This document shows positions 8,759-16,924 of a stretch of 64,000 bases of DNA, in pieces. Made by a program: the position numbers and the translations under genes. Source of the DNA: Propionivibrio soli (GTDB taxonomy: Bacteria; Pseudomonadota; Gammaproteobacteria; Burkholderiales; Rhodocyclaceae); contig NZ_JANZKY010000010.1 of the NCBI RefSeq assembly GCF_025770765.1, positions 124,001 through 188,000 of the forward strand, given 5' to 3'. Positions within the stretch are counted from its first letter, which is position 1. The number at the start of each line of letters is the position of its first letter. The notes beneath the pieces were generated by a model, which saw only the letters and a list, made by a program, of their open reading frames with translations, made no database searches and had not been told where the DNA came from.

Positions 8759-10252
8759 TCACTGCAAAGCGTATTGGGTTGCACAGCGCAGAATCTCGTC
8801 CTGCGTCGTTTCCTTGGATATCAGGTTGCCGGTGATGCGCCCGTTGCACATGACGAGAATCCGGTCGCTCATGCCCATCACTTCGGGCATTTCGGACGAG
8901 ACGAAAAGCACGCCGATGCCTTTCGCCTTCAGTTCGTTCATGATGGTGTAGATCTCGACCTTCGACGCCACGTCGATGCCGCGCGTCGGCTCGTCGAAGA
9001 TGACGACCTTCGCCTCGCGCACCAGCCATTTGCCGAGCACGACCTTCTGTTGATTACCGCCAGAGAGATTTTTTGCCGTCTGCTCTTCCGACGGCGTGCG
9101 GATGCGCAGATCGCGAATGGCACGCTGTGTGAGGTCTTTCTCGGTGCCACTGCGCACGACGCCCCAGCGGTTGCAGACGCTGTCCAGGTTGGCGAGCCCG
9201 ATGTTCTCGCGGATCGAAAGCTCGGTGCACAAGCCTTCCTTTTTGCGGTCCTCCGGACCGAGAACGATGCCGTGCCGGATCGCATCCATCGGGTGCCGGA
9301 TCGATAGCGTTTCGCCATCCAGCGTGATCGTGCCGCTTTCGACCGGATCGGCGCCGAAGATTGCGCGCACGAGTTCGGTACGCCCCGCGCCCATCAGTCC
9401 GGCAAGGCCGATGATCTCGCCAGCGTAGAGCGAGAACGAGACATCACGCACCATGCCCGAGGACAGGCCGGAAACCTCTAGTATCTTCCGCCCCTTGTCG
9501 ACGGCGACATGCGGGAACTTCTCTTTGATCTCGCGCCCGACCATCATCGAGATGATCTCGTCGAGCGTAGTCTCCGCAAAGTCGCGGGTCGCGACGTACC
9601 GCCCGTCGCGGAAGATCGAAACGCGGTCGGTGATTTCCTTCAGTTCATCAAGACGGTGCGAGATATAAATGATGGCGCAGCCCTGTTCCCGCAAGTCACG
9701 CACGATACGGAAGAGCTCCGTGATCTCGCGCTCGGTAAGCGCCGAGGTCGGTTCGTCCATGATCAGGATGCGGGCATTCGTCGACAGCGCCTTGGCGATC
9801 TCGACCATCTGCTGCTTGGACACCGGAAGCTTCTTCACGACCGTGCGTGGGTCGATGTCGATCTTGAGCTTGTCGAGCATCGCCTTCGCCATGCGGTTCA
9901 TGTCGGTCTGCCGGACCACGCCGCGCGTATGCATCTCGCGCCCAAGGAACATGTTCTCGGCCACCGTAAGGTCGGTGCACATGTTCAGTTCCTGGTGGAT
10001 GATCGCAATGCCGAGTTCCTGCGCCTTCTTCGGCGTCAGTTCGCCGATCTCGAGGCCGTTCAGCCGGTAGCTTCCCGAATCGCGGTTGTAGATGCCGCTG
10101 ATGATCTTCATCAGCGTCGACTTCCCGGCGCCGTTCTCGCCGAGGAGCGCATGCACTTCTCCCGCCTTCAGATTGAAGTGCACATCGTCCAGCGCCTTGA
10201 CTCCGGGGAACGATTTGCTGATCCCGGACAGTTCCAACACATACTCTTGCAC
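8759..10252 (-). CDS. Sugar ABC transporter ATPase, tandem-domain (MglA/RbsA family)
   Basis: A 497-residue double-ABC ATPase. The N-domain has Walker [10 protein letters not shown] (about 38-46), IIHQELN Q-loop and MDEPTSALTE Walker B with H-loop ISHR. The C-domain has the usual degenerate Walker A (GLMGAGRTE), signature LSGGNQQK and Walker B FDEPTRGIDV. It is therefore the catalytically competent ATPase, in contrast to its upstream neighbour at 10345. Start is GTG 10252 with an AAGGGAAGG ribosome site upstream; it begins 92 bases after the pseudo-ATPase stop. Energises the permease at 7747. Confidence 0.94.
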   Translation of the reverse strand: MQEYVLELSGISKSFPGVKALDDVHFNLKAGEVHALLGENGAGKSTLMKIISGIYNRDSGSYRLNGLEIGELTPKKAQELGIAIIHQELNMCTDLTVAENMFLGREMHTRGVVRQTDMNRMAKAMLDKLKIDIDPRTVVKKLPVSKQQMVEIAKALSTNARILIMDEPTSALTEREITELFRIVRDLREQGCAIIYISHRLDELKEITDRVSIFRDGRYVATRDFAETTLDEIISMMVGREIKEKFPHVAVDKGRKILEVSGLSSGMVRDVSFSLYAGEIIGLAGLMGAGRTELVRAIFGADPVESGTITLDGETLSIRHPMDAIRHGIVLGPEDRKKEGLCTELSIRENIGLANLDSVCNRWGVVRSGTEKDLTQRAIRDLRIRTPSEEQTAKNLSGGNQQKVVLGKWLVREAKVVIFDEPTRGIDVASKVEIYTIMNELKAKGIGVLFVSSEMPEVMGMSDRILVMCNGRITGNLISKETTQDEILRCATQYALQ

Positions 10253-10344
10253 GCGACCTTCCCTTGGTTCGTTGGTCCGCCGTCGGCTCTTCTTCTAGGC
10301 CGAATTGCAGCGTGCGGCGACTCTAGCACCCGCTTTTTTTCGAC

Positions 10345-11787
10345 TCAAAGGTCATTCTTCAGGTGAAGGGAGACGTTCTTTGGATTGAGAACGATTTTTC
10401 TCTCGAAGAGGTCGGCTTCCGACGCACTCGACGTCAGGCCGAGAATCGCGACGCCTTTGGCGCGCAACAAGCGGATGAAGAACGCGCTGGTCTCTTCGAG
10501 ACTGCGATCGATCGAACTGAACGGCTTAACGCAAACGACGACGCCCGGCCGGTACAGGTGCCAGCGGCAATAGACGAGCTTGAGCAGGGCAACCGGCGAA
10601 AGCTGGTCCGGATACTTCCCCAGCTCTCCCGGTTCAAAAAAAGGCGCATATTCGCGCAGGCAACTGGCGAGGTAAGCGGGCGCGGCCCAGAACGTGGCTG
10701 TCTTGCGGCTGGCTGCGAAAGCGAGGTTCTCCACGGCCGTGAAATCGGGAAAGAGCATCGTTGCCGCCGGGTTCTCGGGTACGAAGGCAACGCGTTGATC
10801 AAGTGCCTCGTGGAGATTACGCGCGTTGAAAGGCCGACCATCGACGGCGATCGATCCAGCGGAGGGCGAAACCTCGCCGGCAAGCAAGGCACGTACGGCC
10901 TGCAGCATCGGCCCTTCCTCGTCGTACAGGCATAGTTCGTCGCCGGCATGCAGGCGAAAGCTCAGCCCTCTCAATGCTCCGGCAACAACCGTGGAAAAGG
11001 CCAACGCTGGCGGCGCATTGGCAGGAGGAGGCACACCGTGAGTCAGCGCCGGGTGGGGCACCGAACTCTCCCAGGAGAAGCAGGAGCGTATCGCCGCCGC
11101 ATCGAGCTGGCCGTGCTCGAAAGCCCAGAAGTTCTTCCCGTTCTTGATGACGATCACGCGATCGGCATATCGCTCGAGTGGTGCCACCGCACCGTCTACC
11201 AGCACGAAGCCGATGCCTGTTGCCGCGATTCTCACGACAAGCTGCATCAACTGGTCGACCTCGGCGTCGGAAAGAAACGTCGACAGATCCTGCAGAACAA
11301 CGACTTCCGCGCCAAGTGCGATGTTCTTGACCACCTCGACGTTACAACGTTCGAGCTCGCCAAGATCACGTGCCAGCACCCCGGGTTCCACGGCCAAACC
11401 GAACTCACTCAGAAGTTGCCGCGTTTGCCGTTTGATCAAGGGGGTATCGATGAACCGACCTTTCACGCCCGGCCGTATCACGAAGATATTTTCTCCGACC
11501 GACAGGTCGTCGATCAGGGTTTTCACCGGGCGAACCACGCCGACCTTGCGCGGCCGCCGCGGATCGATTTCCTCAATCGGGCTCGCTTCATTGCGCCAGT
11601 AGAAGCGCCCGCGTGTCGTAGCCATCTTGCCGGACATGATCCCCGACAGCGCATCCTTCACCTCGGCATGCATGGAGAAAACCCCGACGATCTCGCCGCC
11701 CCGCAGAACCAGGGTGAAATCGGAGAGCGGCTCCCGGCCAGGTTCACCCGCCGTCACGTCTTCCATGCGGAAGAGCTCGGGACGCAT
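10345..11787 (-). CDS. Degenerate tandem ABC protein (pseudo-ATPase) between transporter and two-component genes
   Basis: A 480-residue protein with the size and double-domain layout of an RbsA/MglA ATPase but without its catalytic motifs. Where Walker A should be, the N-domain reads GVFSMHAEVKDALSG (about 35-49) and the C-domain LYDEEGPMLQAVRALLAG (about 287-304), with no GxxGxGKS/T. The signature motifs are lost (RDLGELERCN, about 140-149; QLSPVALLKL, about 395-404). Walker B reads VVLQDLST (about 163-170) and VVCVKPFSSID (about 417-427), lacking the catalytic Glu, and the H-loop His is absent in both halves. The frame is intact, so it is a maintained protein rather than a decayed gene. ATG 11787 is only 2 bases after the kinase stop. 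I infer a non-hydrolysing partner that links the transporter to the kinase at 11790. Confidence 0.8.
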   Translation of the reverse strand: MRPELFRMEDVTAGEPGREPLSDFTLVLRGGEIVGVFSMHAEVKDALSGIMSGKMATTRGRFYWRNEASPIEEIDPRRPRKVGVVRPVKTLIDDLSVGENIFVIRPGVKGRFIDTPLIKRQTRQLLSEFGLAVEPGVLARDLGELERCNVEVVKNIALGAEVVVLQDLSTFLSDAEVDQLMQLVVRIAATGIGFVLVDGAVAPLERYADRVIVIKNGKNFWAFEHGQLDAAAIRSCFSWESSVPHPALTHGVPPPANAPPALAFSTVVAGALRGLSFRLHAGDELCLYDEEGPMLQAVRALLAGEVSPSAGSIAVDGRPFNARNLHEALDQRVAFVPENPAATMLFPDFTAVENLAFAASRKTATFWAAPAYLASCLREYAPFFEPGELGKYPDQLSPVALLKLVYCRWHLYRPGVVVCVKPFSSIDRSLEETSAFFIRLLRAKGVAILGLTSSASEADLFERKIVLNPKNVSLHLKNDL

Positions 11788-11789
11788 GG

Positions 11790-12791
11790 TCAGCCGCCAG
11801 TGTTCCGCCTGACGGGCAGCGCGATGTCTACGCGGCAGCCGATGCCCTCAACGCTCGAAATGCGCAGTCCGTACGGCTCGCCGAAAAGCAGCTTGATACG
11901 GTTGTTCACATTGACGAGCGCGATGTGCCCGGCGCGCGACTTTTCCTCATTGCGCGTCACGAGTTCCGGGAAAGCCAGACGCCTGTTGATGTCGTCAACC
12001 TTTTCCTCGGGCATACCGACACCGTCGTCGGCAACCTCGATCGACAGGCGTGGCCCATCGACGGCGATGCGTACCGTCACCTGCCCTGCCCCCACCTTGT
12101 TCTCCAGGCCGTGGATGATCGCGTTCTCGATGATCGGCTGCAGCGTCAGCTTGGGCACCAGAAAATCCCGCGCAACCTCGCTCCCCGGCGCCATCTCGAC
12201 GCGCATCGCGATCCGATCGCCGAAGCGGTAGTTCTGAATCGCAAAGTAGTTCTCGGCGTTCGCGAGCTCCTCTTCGAGCGTCACCAAATTATCCATATTG
12301 GATATCGTGTAGCGGAAAAAGGTCGCGAGCGCCTCGGTGATGTCGGCGATGTTGCGCATCCCGGCCGACAGCGCGTCGCCGCGGATCGCCTCCAGCGTGT
12401 TGTAGAGAAAGTGCGGATTGATCTGGTTCTGCAGCGCGAGGTATTGCGCCTGCCTGTTGGAAAGCCGGTTCACCTCGTGATTGTCGAGGCGCTTGCGGAT
12501 CTTCTCGAGCGCCTCCCGCTCGGCTTGCGTGTAATACACCGGGCGGTCGAAAATCGCCTCGGGATCGTAGCCGCGGTTGAAGCGCAGGTACAGCCGGTCG
12601 AGAGCCTTCAAGGGCCGCACGATGCCGCGGTAAAAGAAGATCGAGTTGGCCGCGAAGGCCCCGACCAGCAGCGCGCCGATTCCTGTGCCGGCCAGGCCGT
12701 TGAGGTAGAACAGGACGCCCAGGATCGCATAGGCCGCCGCGCAGGCCACCGCGCGACGCATCATGTCCCAGCCTTCGTAGAACGCGGCCAT
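11790..12791 (-). CDS. YesM/LytS-type sensor histidine kinase with minimal sensory region
   Basis: A 333-residue kinase. Two hydrophobic segments (about 13-33 and 36-56) are joined by only a few residues, so there is essentially no periplasmic domain. A HAMP-like or linker region (about 57-110) leads to the His_kinase motif LQNQINPHFLYNTLEAIR with H127, then an N-box LQPIIENAIIHGLE and G-boxes VADDGVGMPEE and the HIALVNVNNRIKL region of the YesM/LytS class. It would phosphorylate the AraC-type regulator encoded 12 bases upstream. Because it lacks an extracellular sensor, the signal must come through the membrane or a partner; the pseudo-ATPase whose gene begins 2 bases downstream is the obvious candidate. 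Confidence 0.9.
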   Translation of the reverse strand: MAAFYEGWDMMRRAVACAAAYAILGVLFYLNGLAGTGIGALLVGAFAANSIFFYRGIVRPLKALDRLYLRFNRGYDPEAIFDRPVYYTQAEREALEKIRKRLDNHEVNRLSNRQAQYLALQNQINPHFLYNTLEAIRGDALSAGMRNIADITEALATFFRYTISNMDNLVTLEEELANAENYFAIQNYRFGDRIAMRVEMAPGSEVARDFLVPKLTLQPIIENAIIHGLENKVGAGQVTVRIAVDGPRLSIEVADDGVGMPEEKVDDINRRLAFPELVTRNEEKSRAGHIALVNVNNRIKLLFGEPYGLRISSVEGIGCRVDIALPVRRNTGG

Positions 12792-12803
12792 CGTCTCCCC
12801 CGC

Positions 12804-14444
12804 TCAGTAGTAGAGCTTCCGGTACTTCGACGGATGGATGCCCGTAAGGCGCGTAAACACTCGCGAGAAATGCTTGACGTCGCCGTAGCCAACGTCGGCG
12901 GCAATGTCGGCGATCGTTTTGGCCGGGTCGGCGAGCAGGCGTTTCGCTTCCCGAATACGCACGTCCGTCAGGTATTCGAGAAAGTTGAGCCCCGTCTCCT
13001 TCTTGAACAGCACCGAAAAGTAGGTCGGATTGAAGCCCGCGCGCTGACTCACGCTCTCGAGCGAGACCGGTGCCGCGTAATTCGCCTGGATGTACCGCTG
13101 GACCTCGCGTACCGGCCGGTTGCTCTCGCGGCGACGCCGGGCCGCGACGTGCTCGACGAGTGCGCCCGCCCGCTCGCCGAGAAGTTCGAACACCTCGGCG
13201 CGGCTGGCACAGAACCCGAGCTTATCTTCGGTATCGGCAAGCATGGCTTCGATCGGTTCGTCCACGGCGTTCTGGCTCTTCAAAGCAAAACGCAGGATCT
13301 GCAAGCACTCGTCGGCCACGGCAAGAACACCGCGCCCCGACATGGCCCCGTCGTTCGCAACGCGGTCCCCTACCTCACCGATCACGCGGCACGTCTCGCC
13401 GGCATCGACGATTTCGACACACGCCAGCAGGCGCTGGCGCAGGCCGGGATTCAGTACGCGGGTCACGACGTCCCCCACATCGGGGTCGGGAAGCTTCTCG
13501 ATGATGCGGCCCGCGCCGAGCAACAGTCGGTCAGCCACCGCGGTTTCCGCGTCGCGCAGCGAATTGCGCAGCGTGCGCAAATCCGGCGTCGTCCGGCCGA
13601 GGCCGACCGTAACCTTGATGCGGTCGAACAATTCGCCTTGCGCCTGCAGCTTGTCGATCACGGCGAGCAGCGCGCGCCGCAGCGGTTTGAGGTGCGCATC
13701 GCCGAAGTTGATGACGCCATAAATACCACGCGGCGTCGCATGCAGCGCATGCGCGTGGGCTTTCCCGGCAAGCGCCCCGGTGAGCGCGGCCTGGGTTTTC
13801 TCGGCTAGCAGCCGGCGGACATTGGCATTGATCGATGCGTAATGCACATCAGCCTTGACAACAAGCCCCTGGAACAGATCGGGGACGAAGCCGAGATCGA
13901 ATTCACGGTTGATCCGCTCCAGCGTCGAGCCGTCGGCTCCGGCTTCGTGAGGGAACAGCGCCGCGTCGTCGTCGGCGAGCAGGCGCGCGACAAAGTCTTC
14001 GCGATGCCGCTTCGCGTCGTCGCGAGCGCGCTCCGAATACACGGCATCGCGTTGTTTCGTCGCTTCGCGCTCGGCATATTTCTGCACCATCTTGCGCAGC
14101 GTCTGGTTGATCTCCACGGCTTTCAAAGGCTTCAGGAGATAATCCTCGACGCCGAAGCGGATCGCCTTCTGCGCGTACTCGAAGTGCCGGTAGCCGCTCA
14201 CGATGATGAAGTCGGTTTCCGGGTTCGTCTGCTTCGCCCGGTCGATGAGCTCGATTCCGTCGTAACCCGGCATGCGGATGTCGGTGATGACGACATCCGG
14301 GCGCTCGGCGTTGATCAGATCGAGTGCAGAGAGGCCGTCGCTCGCTGTGGCAACGAGCTCAAGGCCGAGCTCGTCCCACTGGATCAGGTTCTTGATCAGC
14401 AGCAGGACTTTCGGTTCGTCGTCTGCAATGATTACGCGGAACAT
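12804..14444 (-). CDS. YesN-type response regulator (receiver plus AraC DNA-binding domain)
   Basis: A 546-residue regulator. The receiver domain (about 1-125) has D8-D9, phospho-acceptor D55 in VVITDIRMPG and K105 in YLLKPLK. A long middle region (about 130-430) resembles the YesN linker. The C-terminus (about 440-546) carries two helix-turn-helix motifs of the AraC family, including AGFNPTYFSVLFKKETG and VGYGDVKHFSRVFTRLTG. It is partner to the kinase at 11790 and probably activates this operon. The gene follows the PfkB kinase stop by 88 bases, which contain a GC-rich hairpin (CCGGGCG/CGCCCGG) without a U-tract. Confidence 0.93.
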   Translation of the reverse strand: MFRVIIADDEPKVLLLIKNLIQWDELGLELVATASDGLSALDLINAERPDVVITDIRMPGYDGIELIDRAKQTNPETDFIIVSGYRHFEYAQKAIRFGVEDYLLKPLKAVEINQTLRKMVQKYAEREATKQRDAVYSERARDDAKRHREDFVARLLADDDAALFPHEAGADGSTLERINREFDLGFVPDLFQGLVVKADVHYASINANVRRLLAEKTQAALTGALAGKAHAHALHATPRGIYGVINFGDAHLKPLRRALLAVIDKLQAQGELFDRIKVTVGLGRTTPDLRTLRNSLRDAETAVADRLLLGAGRIIEKLPDPDVGDVVTRVLNPGLRQRLLACVEIVDAGETCRVIGEVGDRVANDGAMSGRGVLAVADECLQILRFALKSQNAVDEPIEAMLADTEDKLGFCASRAEVFELLGERAGALVEHVAARRRRESNRPVREVQRYIQANYAAPVSLESVSQRAGFNPTYFSVLFKKETGLNFLEYLTDVRIREAKRLLADPAKTIADIAADVGYGDVKHFSRVFTRLTGIHPSKYRKLYY

Positions 14445-14532
14445 CGCTTCTCCGACCCGCCGGGCGCAGCTTCCGCCCGGCTCTATCGTTCGCCTATTGC
14501 GCCCATTGCCGCCGCCGGAGCGGCGTGGCGGT

Positions 14533-15459
14533 TCAGCCGGATATGATGCTCACCTGGGCGGAGAGCCGTGCGAGAACCTCCGCCGACGGCGGCGTTGCGC
14601 CGGCCGACAGGCAGGCGCCCGCTCCTGCCGCGATCGACGCACGCAGATGCTCGTCCCAGCCGGCATCCGGATGGTCCATCAGGCTGCACAGCAAACCGCC
14701 GAGACTGCAGTCGCCCGCGCCAACCGTGTCGACGACTTCGATCTTCGGAGGCGAAGCCCGCCACGAACGGTCGCCGACATAGATCGCTGCCCCCTCGGCG
14801 CCGCGCGTGAACAGGATCGGCGCCGCCGGGTTCATGGCCCGCAGCCTCACAAAGGCACCGGCGTCGTCGGTGGTGCGGAAGAGCCCGCACAGGTCCTCCT
14901 CGGAGACCTTCACGAGGTCGGCGATCGCTACCATGCGCGCGAGGATCGGGTCGTAACGTTCGGTCATGGCCACGCGGAAGTTCGGGTCGTAACTGATGCG
15001 TACGCCACGCTTCTTGAGCCGTTCGGCCAGGGCGACGAGGCGATCGGCGAGCGGCGGCCGGGCGAGGCTGATGCTGCCAAAGTGCGCCCAGCTCACAGCG
15101 TCTTCCCAACCCGCCGGCAAAGCGTCGGCGTCGAAGTGCAGATCGGCGCTGTCGTCGCCGACGAAGAAATACTTCGGCGGATGCGTCTCGTGCACGATCG
15201 CGAGCAGCGGGGAGCGGTCATAGCGCTGCATGAATCGCATGTCGAGCCCGGCTTTCTCGCTCGCCTGCCACAGCGTGTCGCCGAAGCAGTCGCGGCTGAC
15301 GGCACCGCCGAAGGCGCTCGGCACGCCGAAGCAGGCCATCACCTGCGCCACGTTCCACGGAGCGCCGCCGGGTACGCTGGCCCAGCGGTCCGGGCCGAGA
15401 CGGATCATGTCGGTCAGCGCTTCGCCGAAAGAAACGAATTTGGGAAGGCCGGCCATCAT
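14533..15459 (-). CDS. PfkB-family sugar kinase, fructokinase-like
   Basis: A 308-residue ribokinase-family protein. It opens PKFVSFGEALTDMIR, contains the substrate-side motif PGGAPWNVAQVMA, and ends with the anion-hole/catalytic motif VDTVGAGDCSLGGLL. This is the bacterial fructokinase layout (ATP-dependent phosphorylation of a ketose, cytoplasmic). ATG 15459 overlaps the epimerase stop (ATGA). Paired with an AGE-family isomerase it suggests aldose to ketose to ketose phosphate, e.g. mannose to fructose to fructose 6-phosphate. Substrate is inferred, not shown; the longer upstream frame is epimerase shadow. Confidence 0.85.
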   Translation of the reverse strand: MMAGLPKFVSFGEALTDMIRLGPDRWASVPGGAPWNVAQVMACFGVPSAFGGAVSRDCFGDTLWQASEKAGLDMRFMQRYDRSPLLAIVHETHPPKYFFVGDDSADLHFDADALPAGWEDAVSWAHFGSISLARPPLADRLVALAERLKKRGVRISYDPNFRVAMTERYDPILARMVAIADLVKVSEEDLCGLFRTTDDAGAFVRLRAMNPAAPILFTRGAEGAAIYVGDRSWRASPPKIEVVDTVGAGDCSLGGLLCSLMDHPDAGWDEHLRASIAAGAGACLSAGATPPSAEVLARLSAQVSIISG

Positions 15460-16670
15460 ACGTTCTCCAGTTCGCCCATGCCGCGCAGCACATCGAAACA
15501 GGCTCCGATGTCGTGGTAATCGACCTTGCCGCCGGGGCTCTTCTCGCGCGTGTGATTGAGGTTGGCCGGGTCGAGGATGCGGAACCAGGCGCCGTGTTCG
15601 TGATCGACGAAATGGTGCCAACAGTAGTCCCAGATCTTCTCGTACCACTGCCAGTACTCCGGCTTGCCGGTACGGGTGGCGAGCAGCGCCGCTGCCGCGA
15701 AGGACTCGGCCTGCACCCAGTGATACTTGTCGCCGTCGCAGATCTCGTCCTCGGGCCCGAAGCCGTAATGCAGGCCGCCGTGCTCCTTGTCCCAAGCACG
15801 ACTGACACCAGCGTTGAAGAGCGCTTCGGCACGCGGCAAATGCCAGTCGGCCGGCAAATGCGCATCGAGCTGCAGCAGCAGCTTCGCCCACTCCGTGTGG
15901 TGGCCCGGTTGGTAGCCCCACGGCCGGTAGATGTTCGTCTTGTCGTTGCGGTTGTAGTCCCAATCGACCGACCAGTCGGTGTGGTAGTGCTCCCAGATCA
16001 TGTCGTTGGCGAGCGCCGCCTGCCGGCATGTGATGTTGCGCGCCAGCATCTCGGCACGCTCGATATAGCGGCGATCACCGGAGGCGACAAAGGCGTAGAT
16101 CATCGCTTCGCAGGCGTGCATGTTCGCGTTCTGGCCGCGATAAGGCAGCACGGTCCAATCGGCGCGCGCCTCGTCGGCATAGAGGCCGGCGACCGGCTCC
16201 CAGAACCGCTTCTCGGCAACCTCGAAGGTTTCCTTGAGCCACCCCGCCGCCTCGGCGACTCCGCTCTTCAAGGCATGCGCATAGGCGAGAATGACGAAGG
16301 CCATGCCGTAGCAGTGGCGGGTATCGTCGAGCACGGTGGCACGCCCGTCGTGCCAGTCGATCAACCACGCGTAGCCGCCGGTTGCCGGATCGAGAAACGC
16401 CTTGCGCAGGAAGTCGACCCCGTGTCGTACGCCGTCCTGGAAGCGCTTCTCGCGCGTCAATGCATAGAGCATGGCATGGGTGATGATGAATCGTGTCGCA
16501 TTCACCAGATGCCGCGTGCGTTTGTCATAGACGGTGCCGTCGTCGAGATAGAAGTGGTACATGCCGCCACTCGGGTCGATCGCGCGGTCGGCGTAGAAAT
16601 CCATGATCCAGCGGATGTGCTGGCGCAGAAAGGCGGGGGAACGAAAATCCGGGGCTGGAGGTATGGTCAT
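15456..16670 (-). CDS. AGE-family epimerase/isomerase (N-acylglucosamine 2-epimerase fold)
   Basis: A 404-residue protein of the (alpha/alpha)6-barrel AGE family, which contains N-acylglucosamine 2-epimerase, cellobiose 2-epimerase and mannose isomerase YihS. Visible signatures include RFIITHAMLYALTR near the N-terminus, WHDGRATVLDDTRHCYGMAFVILAYAHA, GQNANMHACEAM, YQPGHHTEWAKLLL with conserved His residues, and WVQAESFAAAALL. ATG 16670 (MTIPPAPDF) is chosen; a 19-residue upstream extension has no ribosome site. It is first in the unit with a fructokinase-like kinase, so mannose-fructose isomerisation is the simplest reading. A divergent LacI regulator sits 254 bases away. Confidence 0.88.
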   Translation of the reverse strand: MTIPPAPDFRSPAFLRQHIRWIMDFYADRAIDPSGGMYHFYLDDGTVYDKRTRHLVNATRFIITHAMLYALTREKRFQDGVRHGVDFLRKAFLDPATGGYAWLIDWHDGRATVLDDTRHCYGMAFVILAYAHALKSGVAEAAGWLKETFEVAEKRFWEPVAGLYADEARADWTVLPYRGQNANMHACEAMIYAFVASGDRRYIERAEMLARNITCRQAALANDMIWEHYHTDWSVDWDYNRNDKTNIYRPWGYQPGHHTEWAKLLLQLDAHLPADWHLPRAEALFNAGVSRAWDKEHGGLHYGFGPEDEICDGDKYHWVQAESFAAAALLATRTGKPEYWQWYEKIWDYCWHHFVDHEHGAWFRILDPANLNHTREKSPGGKVDYHDIGACFDVLRGMGELENV

Positions 16671-16859
16671 GATGTGCCGATCAGTAAACAAGATTGACGA
16701 AGCGAAGCGCCGCCCAAGCCACAGCAACCGGAGCGCATCGCGGTTGCCAGAAATCCCTGAGGGAGCATCGGAAGCCTTTACCTACTACAATGCGGCCATT
16801 TTCCCTGCAAAGCGAGTTTAAGGTCGCCGACGGTGCTTGATCAAGCGCCGTCGAATGAA

Positions 16860-16870
16860 GTTTACTAAAC
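16860..16870. promoter_or_regulatory. Candidate LacI operator (GTTTACTAAAC)
   Basis: The 11-base perfect palindrome GTTTACTAAAC lies 54 bases before the LacI start in the 254-base gap shared with the epimerase gene. A second partial copy (GTTTACTG on the minus strand, 16683-16690) sits close to the epimerase start. Two half-matching sites flanking a divergent promoter region fit autoregulation plus control of the epimerase-kinase operon. Assigned by pattern and position only. Confidence 0.4.
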
Positions 16871-16924
16871 AGCGTCGGGAACCACAACGAAAAGGCGGCC
16901 CGACCGCCGAAAACCGGAGAACTC

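Noticed and set aside
10345-11787. Reading the degenerate ABC gene as a pseudogene
   Set aside because: The frame is uninterrupted over 480 codons, keeps two-domain length and is tightly spaced with the kinase gene; loss is confined to catalytic motifs, which suggests a maintained non-catalytic role.
14459-14480. CCGGGCG/CGCCCGG hairpin between the PfkB kinase and response regulator genes as a terminator
   Set aside because: No T-run follows on the minus strand; it may modulate but does not clearly end transcription, so the genes could still be one operon.
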